Assembly: GCA_051294375.1 (NCBI GenBank)
Contig: CM119271.1
Coordinates: 2,945,061-3,009,060, forward strand
Direction of reading: 5' to 3'
From: Paraspadella gotoi
Taxonomy: Eukaryota > Chaetognatha
DNA length: 64,000 nt
Of this stretch, positions 13,040 through 23,500 are shown piece after piece (the first letter of the stretch is position 1; each line of letters starts with the position of its first letter). The notes beneath the pieces are model-generated. The model ran no database searches and was not told the origin of the DNA. It was given only the letters and a program-made list of their open reading frames with translations. The position numbers and the translations under genes are program-made.

Positions 13040-14365
13040 ATTCAGTTTAAAAAAGAATACAACTCGGAGAATCGAAAGGTAAACATCAAACGCAGGACGC
13101 ACGAGCTGCCATACAGTCTGCACTGAGTCGTCGTAACGTCGTCGCCGCTTTCATCGTCGTCTCCGCGTCGTAAACTCGTCGTCGTCTCTATCGACGTCGC
13201 GTCGGCGCCTCGATCGATCGATTCGACGCCGGCTTCGTCGCTCGGCGTCGATCTTCCTGTTCGCCACTCTCGGTTTGGCCGACACGCTCCGCTGTCGAAT
13301 CGCGTCGCGACGTTGCCCTCGGCCGTGATGCGCTTTCGCCGCCGACGACGCCGCTCGATCCGGAGCAGCGCCGAGATGCGTGTTTGCAGCGGCCAAACTG
13401 GATCCTATCGTGCGGGGCGAGACGACGCTTCTGCGTCGTAGTAACGCCGGGTTTGTCTCTCTCGCTTCGCAACCGATGCCCCAACTGAGACGCCGACTAG
13501 TGTGACGCGGCCGGTAGGCGCGTCGGCGTCACTATGGGGCCGCCGAATCGCCTTGGAACCTTTGGAGACGATGGAAGAAGAAATAAGTAGATTTTAAGTG
13601 TTACAATAAAAACGCGTTTGTTGAAGAAACCCTTCGCCATTCCATTCACTATCAGTGTTATCTGATCACAGACTTTATTGCATTCCGCATTTACTTTTTG
13701 TTTTTAAGTATATTACTAATGGTGTTATTAATAAGAACTAAATTAAATTTAAGATTAACAGCCAATTCTTCAAAGATTATTACTAATCAATTTCAATGAT
13801 AAACGGCCAGCACTGAATTGTACAATTTTAATCATCAAATAACTCATCCCATGACAACTTCCATCACGATCTCACCTTCAAATTCCTTCCAACAACACGG
13901 TCTCCGCGCAGATAGATAAAATGTCTGTTCGTGTAAAGTCGCGTACCCACAAGACTTCGGCACACCCCCGCTTCTCCACGATCGGTTTCCACACTCCCTG
14001 CCAGGCAGATACGGGAGAGTTCCCGTTGTAGTCCCACAGACCGAATCCCGTCAAGAGAGCCATCGTGCCCGGCCTGGGCGGCGCGCCGGCTCGTGCCAGG
14101 CACGCCGGCTGCAAGAACTCGTTGAGGTCCCAAGGTTCGTCGAGAGTGGGACGGCCGCGTCGTGGGCTGTCAGCCTCCAGCAGCGCCGTCAGGCAACCGC
14201 GCCCATTGATGCCGCAGTAGCATAGGGTGAGTTTGAAATCTGGCGCGATGGGAGCGAGTTTGCGTTCTGGTGCAGTCGCTGGAGAAGGCGGACTCCTAGA
14301 GTTTGACCACGAGGGCCGGCGTGGGTTTTGTCGTGTAGCGAGACCGTGGCCTTCCTGGTGAAGGT
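13040..14365 (-). pseudogene. Trypsin-like serine protease, last two exons, disrupted copy
   Basis: On the - strand this matches the Asp102 and Ser195 exons at 17511-18726 (GTMALLTG, the activation-cleft segments and the trypsin C-terminus), but the frame changes at least six times. The GDSGGP region reads out of frame, and no N-terminal exon is present. The copy is either a duplicated fragment that has decayed or an uncorrected second reading of the same locus. In either case it does not encode an active enzyme as written. Confidence 0.8.
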
Positions 14366-14375
14366 TGGGTCGTTG

Positions 14376-14640
14376 GCGGCGGCAGCGCCGGCGTCACTTC
14401 CGACGCCGGAGCGCAACTCGCTTCCTCATCTTCCTTCTCTTCCTCCTCCATCCCAGTCTGCGCGACGGAGACCAATCCTCCGCCCAAGGGCGCCGTCCCT
14501 AACGCCCCCAACGCACGGGCGGCGCCCCTGGCGGACGACGGGCTGTTCGGAGCCCTCTCGCGGCCCTTCTCGCGCAAGTCGGCCGGGTCGAGGGCGTCCG
14601 GGGCGGCTGGGGCGTCGACTAACTCGTTGAGGCCTCGAGT
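14376..14640 (-). CDS. Lamin-like linker exon, cleanest copy
   Basis: On the - strand, an acceptor (CCCCAAAAAG at 14641) opens an unbroken frame with about 85 percent G or C at third positions: GLNELVDAPAAPDALDPADL, then REKGRERAPNSPSS, then an acidic EEEEKEDEEASCAPASE. It then runs into the junction with the disrupted protease copy. Start phase and composition match the tail exons of the lamin-like gene, but the strand is opposite. It is therefore either a duplicated orphan exon or evidence of a mis-oriented contig. Confidence 0.45.
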
Positions 14641-14649
14641 CTTTTTGGG

Positions 14650-14896
14650 GAACAACACCTACAATTACTCATTCGAATAACGAGAAAGAAAAAAAAACAA
14701 AAGACACATTGAATTTTCTTTTCTTTGTATATTTTTTGCTCGAGGTTTTCTACATTTGTGTTCAGAATTTATTTATTTATTTATAAGTTCAATTTGACAA
14801 TTTTGCTTAATTTTTAGTTATTTACAACAAGAATATAACTATTTTATATTTAAAATGTATTTACTTTTGTTCGGTAAACGTTCTTTACGTACCCAG

Positions 14897-14965
<69 letters not shown>

Positions 14966-16192
14966 TTCACTCACTTCTTCCTCAATCCTTAATCGGATCT
15001 CACATAAGTCTACTGAAGCCATGTTCGTGATACTAATAGAAAATTTTTTTACACTTTGCTTATTTTTGTAACAAGAATATATAATTTTGAAATACAACAA
15101 TGCGAAAAAAAATCTTAATTAATTTTTTCTTTGGTTGAATAATCAAAAATTAATAACCAGTCAGACACGAAACGATAGAAAGGAAAGTTAGAAAATGAAA
15201 TAGAAAACTAATAAATTTAAAAGACAACTCGCGAAAAAGAATACTCAAAGAAATCGTGATTGACTCGTAAAAGCGTGAAAGAAGAAAATCGAAGATCACA
15301 CAGTGAACAGAGCGTGAACGCACCCACAAAAAACATGGCGCCCGAACGAATTTTTCTTTTCTTTTTCTGATTTTCGACGGAAACGAATTCGTGATGGAAG
15401 AATCGAAAATTGGGGAAAAAAACGAAAAATCTATTTCGAGTTTTCTTGGTTCTTGAGATTTCGCAGACACGCGTCGATATAGACTGACAGACGGACAGAA
15501 AGAACCGTCTTAAAAGCCGTCATAAAAAGTCATAAAAAGTCAGAGACAGACCGACTTACGAGAAGATAGATCAGAAGCAGTGCGTCCATCGGCGAAGCGA
15601 AAAATGAATTCGCCTTTTCATCGCGAAAAAAATATATATAAAGTTTTCTTCCTTTTATCGGAAACATATTTGCAGGCGTGAAACTCATTGAGGCAAAAGA
15701 GAAAAAAAAAGTATTGGTGTTGGAAATGGTATCTTTTTTATGTCCTACATTGTATAACCTTTCCCTTTGAAAACTTAATATTCACCCTCTCACGACCCCC
15801 GACCCCAATGTCTAAATACAAATCTCCCGCGGAGTACAAACTGGTCTACACAGTACACACGGATTCCGTGTGAAGCTAAAATAAAAGAATTGAATGAGCC
15901 CACGTCATGGCAACATGGGGACAGATGTGATGCCCGTGGTGTGAGGCATCTCCGTTTAGCTTAATAATGATGGAGTCTACTTGAATCGCCGCCAAAGATG
16001 ATTATTAAATTCACTTCAGAGAAATTATTTGAGTTTGAATATCATATTTTCCTGAGATTAAAAACTCGTATATTATGACTATTGCCTAAAGTCAGAAGCG
16101 TTAAAGCTTTTACCAAAGCAAGGATATTTCGAAAAGCAGAGCGCTCAAGAGCGAGAAAAAAATTTAAAAAACGAAAAAGGGTAATACGGAGA

Positions 16193-16235
<43 letters not shown>

Positions 16236-16635
16236 TTCTCTATCTCGCTCTCTCGCTATTTCCCACAGACGCGGAGTCTCCTTTGTCAAAATAAACGTAA
16301 ATATTTTGGTGAGATCATATTTCTTTTCCCCGGTTTTCACGTGAAAAACTGTGAGTTCACACACACGTGTATATCTTTTATTTTAAGTCGTCGTCGTCAT
16401 CGTCATTGATTGAAACAACCAATATGTGACAGACTAGTTGTTGCTTGTTACTCGTCACTTGTCAAAGGAAATTTAAAAACAAATGATGAATGAGAAGAAA
16501 AAACATTTGTTTTGTTATTGTAAATCACTTTAGTGATGGTTTCCTTTTGGTTTCCTTTTGATTTTTATTATTGTTATTGTTTGTTTTTTTCGATCAAACG
16601 ACAGCCAAACGAGATGGCAAATTACGTTTGAACAA
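14650..16635. other. Spacer of tandem unit B
   Basis: AT-rich sequence collinear with 10040-12080, including CT tracts at 14898-14961 and 16195-16232. No gene is seen. Confidence 0.6.
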
Positions 16636-16877
16636 TCATTGACTTCGTAGTCTTAGTCATCGTTATCGTCGTCGTTTTAGTCGTCGTTGTCATCGTCGTC
16701 CTCATCCTATCGTTTCCCCGGCAGCGCCAAAGACCCTCGGCGGCGATGAAAGAAACCACGAACGCAGACGTTAATGTCTTTGACGGTGACGACGCTGACG
16801 ACGACAAGGACGACGACGATGACGACGAAGACATCAGCTCAACCGGAAATACGATAACTCGATCAACGGCCGAGTGA
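16636..16877 (+). CDS. Possible terminal exon: Val/Ile membrane helix plus acidic tail
   Basis: An open frame ends at TGA 16875-16877. It encodes about 22 consecutive Val, Ile and Leu residues (from GTC/ATC/GTT triplets), then PRQRQRP, then a strongly acidic segment (FDGDDADDDKDDDDDDED) and ISSTGNTITRSTAE. A hydrophobic stretch followed by positive charges and an acidic tail is what the end of a type I membrane protein would look like. No upstream exon is identified, and the copy in unit A is broken. The triplet-repeat origin means that chance is a real alternative. Confidence 0.3.
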
Positions 16878-17510
16878 AAAAAAAATGAAAAAGGGGGAAA
16901 AAAATTGTAAAGTCGGATTTTTTTCTTCTTTTTTTAAATTTTATCTAATTCTTTCAAGCTGTGGTTTTTGTTTAATAATTCAAGAGATGGAAAATCTCTG
17001 AAGATCGTGACCCCTTTCAAGACTGGAGTCAAATAAAGAAAGAGTTTTTCTTTTTTTCAATTTTGAAATACAGTGCTGACTGATGAGTAATATTTCATTT
17101 TTAAGTTTTCGTCATAACTACTAAGACGACTTTTATTCTATTACAAGAACGTATTATCGATCGCTGTATGTAACTTTTCAAGTTTAAAATCTGCGTCTGA
17201 GTCTTCGAAATTTAATAGAAACAGTTTAAATTCATTCTTTTATTGTATCAAAAAAAACTTTAACAAGCTATCAAAACGCATAAAGAGTCAAGTTTCAAAT
17301 CTTTTGAGAAATTGGAGATAATACTGTGCGATAAGATCAGAAAAAAATTATTTTAAAGCCTACTGAGGATTAGTTGAAAAAAAAAAAATTAAATTAAATG
17401 TTCTTGAAGGAGGGAGAAGAAAAAAAAAATCTTAAGGCACTGATTCTTAAGGCCTGATAATATAACAAACAAGAAAAACGTATTGCATCAAATAAACATC
17501 CAACTAAAAT

Positions 17511-20500
17511 TCAGTTTAAAAAGAAACAAACTCGAGGAATCGAAAGGTGAAACATCAACGCAGACGCCACGAGCGCCATCGTCGCCGTCGTCGTCGTCGT
17601 CGCCGCTTTCGTCGTCGTCTCCGCGTCGGAACTCGTCGTCGTCTCTATCGACGTCGCCGTCGGCGCCTCGATCGATCGATTCGACGCCGGCTTCGTCCGC
17701 TCGGCGTCGATCTTCCGTTGCCACTCTCGGTGGGCGCGACACGCTCCGCTGTCGAATCGCGTCGCGACGTTGCCCTCGGCCGTGATGCGCTTTCGCCGCC
17801 GACGACGCCGCCCGATCGGAGGCGCCGGCGTTTGCAGCGCCAAACGGATCCAGTCGGCGTGGGCGGCGACGCTGGCGTAGACGCCGGGTTTGTCTCTCTC
17901 GCCGCAACCGATGCCCCAACTGACGACGCCGACGAGGGTGACGCGGCCGGAGGCGTCCGGCGTCACCAGGGGGCCGCCGGAATCGCCTTGGCAACCTTTG
18001 GAGAGGACGGAAGAAGATAAGTAGATTTAAGTGAAATAAAAACGCGTTTTGTCGAAGAAACCTTCGACCATTCGCAGTCGTTCGGGTATCGACCAACAAG
18101 GCCCCTTTATTGATTCCGCATTACTTTTTGTAAGTTTTACTATGGTGTTATTAATAAGACTAATTAAATTTAGATTTAACAGTCAATTTCTTCAAAGTTA
18201 TTCTATCATTCAATGATAAACCCAGCAACGCATGACATTTAATCATAATAACCATCCATACCAACTCCATCACGATCTCACCATCAATTCCTCCAGCAAC
18301 GACGTCTCCCGCGCAGATCATGTCTTCGGTAAAGTCCGACCCGAGCAGACTTCGGCACACCCCGTTCTCCACGATCGGTTTCCACACTCCCTGCAGCAGA
18401 TCGGGAGAGTCCCCGTTGTAGTCCACAGACCCGAATCCCGTCAAGAGAGCCATCGTGCCCGGGCTGGGCGGCCGCGCCGGCTCGGCCAGGCACGCCGGCT
18501 GCAAGAACTCGTTGAGGTCCCAAGGTTCGTCGAGAGTGAGGACGGCGACGTCGTGCTGCAGCTCCAGCAGCCCGTCGCAGGCGCCCATGATGCCGCAGTA
18601 GCAAGGGTGAGTTTGAATCTGGGCGATGGAGCGAGTTTGTCTGGTGCAGTCGCTGGAGAAGGCGGGACTCCTAGAGTTGACCACGAGGCCGGCGTGGATT
18701 TTGTCGTGGAGGAGACCGTGGCCGTCCTGTTGAAGGTTGGGGGGCCGTTTGAAGATTTTATTATTGTCGCTCTTTTGTTGTTTTTTGTTTGTTTTTGTTT
18801 TTGGTTTCTTTCGCCTACTTTTTTATTTATTTCCTTTGTCAGTTTGTTTCTTTTTATGGTTTGTTTGTTTCTCTTGTTTTTGCTTCTTTCCTTCTTTTTT
18901 TTTCTCTCTTTCTCTTCCTTCTGTCAGATTTTTCTTTTAACTTGACTTTTTTACTTGGTTTTTATTACTTTTTTTTTTTTTCATTTTTTAAGGGGAGTTA
19001 TCACGATTGGATCGAAATAAAAAATTATTAAAAAGAGTTATACAAAATAAATCATTCGTCTGCGATGGCAATTATTCGCCTTTTTCCTGGGCTAACAATA
19101 ATGCACCAAATCCAAAATTTTTCTCGTGGTCACTTTCAGATATGAGGGTCCAACAGTGGGAAATCTTAAAATAAAGTCCTTTCTCTAAAGCAATCAAGCT
19201 CTCTCAATGAGAAACTTGTTATTGATGCTTGAAAATCATAACCACCAATTGGCAGTAATGCTCTTTAAGTTCATTTTTAAAACTTTAGAAGAGAAAGGGA
19301 AAAAAAACAAAACAGAATAAATACTATCAATCTTGCGCATCGTTTTTTACAATAGAGCATGATTGATTGCAAACATCGATACCCACCAGAATGTGGCCAA
19401 AGAACCTGCAGATTGAATGATTGAATGTAGAAACTTTAATTCCTTTATTTTGTTTTTTTTTTTCGCAAGGAGAATGCTTTTTTTAGATAACAAAAGTTAG
19501 TTTGATTCGTCTTGGCTGTACAGCAACATTTACAACCAGTCCAATAATAATTGAATTCAGAAAATGAAGAAGCGAACGTCATTAAGATACATAATCTCGA
19601 TTTGACTGAGAAAAAAACTTAGATAGAAAAGTCGTTTACAGTTTTTCGTCTCTGTAACTTTAATTTTTTTTTTGTTTTTTTTTAAGTTTTTGATTTAATT
19701 TAGACAAAGACGATTCAATGGGTAATGTTGATAAGAAAACTCCATCTAGTAAGACAAATTGAAGAATGATTTTAAATGTTATACTTTTGTAATTCAGAGA
19801 AAGCAGATCCAGTTTCTACTCATCATGAAAACAATTCTGGCAGAGTATAGATCGGTTCGTGCAAACAACAATCAATCAATATGCAAATCGATTATTATGA
19901 TAATATAATTAAAAGAGGATAATCCCAAAAAGTTTTAAAATATAAAAAAAACGAAGATAAGAGAAAGGAAACATTCACAGTCATCCCATGTAGGTGCAAT
20001 ACTACGTGGTTATGTGGGCCCAATACTAATGTGGACAGAATAAATAGGTGGGAGCGGAATCCTGTGCCGCTCAATCCTGTGGGCCCGATGCTGGTGGGTG
20101 GAATCTAACAAGAGCACAATCCTTTGGGCACAATTACTCTGGACGCAATCTTAGGTGGGCGCAATTTTTACGTGGGCGGAATCTACAAGGGCAAGAATCC
20201 CATGTGGGCGAAATCTTACGTGGGCGGAATACTATGGGTGTATGTTCCAATGACAGGTAACTTTCAAAATTCAATACATGAAAAAAGTATTTTTAAATTT
20301 ACAGTAATAATACACACTACATCAGCAAGAATTGATCAATTTATGGGCTGCAAATTATTGACATTTAACTGATTTCATTGATGAAGTTACAAACAGGTTA
20401 TCAGAAGAGCTTTCAATATTAGTTCATCAGTTTTATCTTGGCAAAAAATGTCAATTTTTTTTGAAGGTAACAGAACTATGTGTACAAAATTGTAGTTTAA

Positions 20501-23500
20501 TTCCGAATCTGAAGCATTAACACAACGATACCAAAAGAAAGAATCACGGTTTTTTAAAATTGCATAAAAAGTAGGTTGGAATCCAAGAGAAGATATGAAA
20601 TGAACGAAAATCATTTTACCAAATAAAAATTTTTTCGCGCCTGTTAGTACTGTACTTTTTAGTAGTAGAAACAATTAATAAATTGAAATGTTTTGTGAAA
20701 GTCCACGAACCCGCAAGTGGTTTTACACTCTTCTTCTCTCTCTCTCCTCTCTCTTCTCTCCTCTCTCATAATTTTTTTGATCGGACTGCTCCAATTAGAT
20801 TCCCGATTCGAAGTCAGCACGAACCCACCAAAAGAGCATTTCATTGAATTAACCAGCTGATTTCATTAAACGTAATTCCATTGTTTATTTCATCAACTTA
20901 GAACCACTTTAAATTATATGGTCGCCTCTCTTTTTTCTCCGTCACTGCTTGCTTCTGATTTGTCCTAAAACGAAGTTCCGGCTCTGCAGCGTTTGTCCAG
21001 CTTTCTCGCTTCTTTCTCTCGCTCTCTCGCTCTCTCTCGTCGTCACTCTCTCTCTCTCTCTCTCTCTCTCTTTAACAAAAAAAATATATATCATTGTGGG
21101 CTCAGCATGTTTGAGACGATAGCCGCCAGCAGTTTAAAGCGTCTGTTCTCCTTTTTTTACTCTTTCTTGGCGAATCTTAGGGCGCGACGCGCGAACCCTT
21201 TAGGTTGGGAGGAGCTGCGCTACCGGCTCCGGGCGCCATAGATACTTTGACTTGGCATTTTGAACGAGTAAAAGTGCTGTTGAGCCTCCTCTCTCTCTCC
21301 TCTCTCTCTCTTCTTTTTTTTTTAACAAAAAAGATAATTTAATTCAACACTTTTTGTTCCCTTTCTTGTGTGAAACAGTCAATCAGTTTAAAAGTTTCCT
21401 AACTGTAAAATCTGCAAATCTGCAAAGGCTTCTACGTAAGTTTGCTGATTTGATTTGATTGGAGAATAAAAATCGACGACAACAACAAGGAAGAAAACGA
21501 TTAAAACGACGACATAGATGACGACAAAGAACGAACCGTCGAAGACGACGACGAAAATGACGAAGACGACAAAAACAGACGTAGTAGACGTCGATCAAAA
21601 ATGACGACGAATACGAAGACAAAACTGACAAGAAAGAAGACAAACAAAGAAGCCGACGAAAATGAACGACGAATTGAGACGAAGACGACGACGACGAAAA
21701 TGAATGAAGAAAATGAAGACAGACGATTTGAAGAAACGACGAAAACGAAGACGAAAATGGACGATGAAGAAGAATGAAAAGGACTATGAAGAAAGACGAC
21801 AAAGAAGGCGACGAAAATGGGTGCTGTCCAAGCTTCCTCTCTCTTTCTCTCTCCTCTTTCTTTCCTCCTCTTTCTTCTCTCTCTCTCTCTCTAGCGATCT
21901 CTGCGTGATCGTCGTTTCTTGAAAAAATCTGATTATTTTCCTTCTAAAAACTTCTTATTTTCGCCATTGTATTCTGTGCTTTTTTCTCAAATACAAAATA
22001 CAAGAAAAATGGCCTATTAAATGAAAAAAAAAATTTGAAATTTTGAAGAAAATTGAAAGAAAAAGTGAAGATAGAGTTACTTGACGCTGGATTCGTGGCC
22101 GTTGCGGGGCAACGAAGTAAACAATGTCGATGGATCACCTATAACGCGTTTCAATGGCAACGGAAACGTTATGTATATAAAAAAAAAATCAACTTGACCG
22201 AGATTCACGCGCGTTGCGAGGCAAAGGATTAAGCCGATATAAACGAGAGTGGACCTAATTTGCGTTCTTGGCGGGAAAACTGTCCAGTTTCTTTCTCTCT
22301 CTCTGCTCTCTCTTTCTCACTCTTGTCTCTCTCTCTCGTCCTGTGTGTCTCTCTCTATGATCATATCGTTTTTTTGAAAATTTCTGATTATTTCATCTTT
22401 CTTTCTTTCTTTCTTTCTCTCTCTCTCTCTCTCTTTCTTTCTCCTCAGTCTTTCTCTCTCTCTCTCTTTCTCTCTCTCTCTCCACTCATAAACAACGCAT
22501 TGGTTTGTTTTATTACGTGAACGAATTCATCGTGTCATGAATAACTATCATCGCATCAAATGAATGATTATATCATCATATCATGAATGACTATTAATCG
22601 GGCATCAATCATTTGGTTTATCAATCGCCATCAATCATTTGGTTATCAATCGCATCAATCATTTGTTATCATCGCATCAAATGTTTTGTCTTATTTTTAT
22701 TTCTTTTATTTCCTTCTCTCGAGATGCCTATTCTTTTATTTTTTAAATTCATTTTCCTGTCAAAAAGTGGTATGGACAGACAGACAGACAGACACCCAAC
22801 AGACAATCAGTGAATCAGTTTAAAAGTGTTTTTGCTCACTGTAAATCTACAATGGCTTTTAGCGTAATTTCTGATTGATTGATTGGTAGAAGAAAACGAC
22901 GACAACAACAAGGAAGAAAAACGATTAAAACGACGGCATAGATGATGACGAAGACGAAAATGACGACGAAGATGACAAAACGCCTGTAATGAGATATGTT
23001 CCCTTTTCCCCCCATTGTATTTGCCTTTGTTATTACCGTTTCGGCCGTAGATGGTCTCTTTTCTTTTCCTTTAGGAGATTACACTCCTCTTTCTTTCTTA
23101 CCAGATATACAGGCCCATAAGATTCTTAGGAACTTTTCCGCCCGTCACCAACTGCCTTTTACGAGGTTACCAGACGCCCTCATGTCACCATCCGTCACCT
23201 TTGATACCGTTTCACAGACAATGATGCCACGTGCCTATAGAGCCCACGACGAGACCACACTCCATAAGACTTGTGGACGCACTTGTGGTCAACTTTAGGC
23301 CCCGTCAACAGATCTCGTGGACGGACTCGGTGCCCATTACATTCGGCCACAACTTGGGACGATAGCCTCGCCGATTACTCCCTCATCACGGCGAGCCGAC
23401 GTTTTCGGGCGCACGCGCAAACGCGCTGGACCGCGGCCACGCCCAACTTTCCGGATACGTCAGCCAGGGACGTGGAGGACGGGCCGGTCCTCCATACAGC

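Larger units (their letters stand above)
9756..18745. repeat. Tandem direct duplication, two units of about 4.6 and 4.4 kb
   Basis: Unit A (9756-14385) and unit B (14386-18745) are collinear. Each begins with the linker exon and passes through a CT tract, a long AT-rich spacer, a GTC-rich stretch, the protease Ser195 exon and the Asp102 exon. Shared landmarks include the run beginning GACGGACAGAAAGAAC near 10862 and 15490, and CCCACGTCATGGCAACATGG near 11278 and 15899. The copies differ by many single-base insertions and deletions, and unit A carries most of the coding disruptions. Confidence 0.9.

Noticed and set aside
17488-18099. Second long - strand frame over the protease Ser195 exon
   Set aside because: Alternative-frame shadow of the exon with GDSGGP. 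The true frame has the catalytic motif and matching splice phase.
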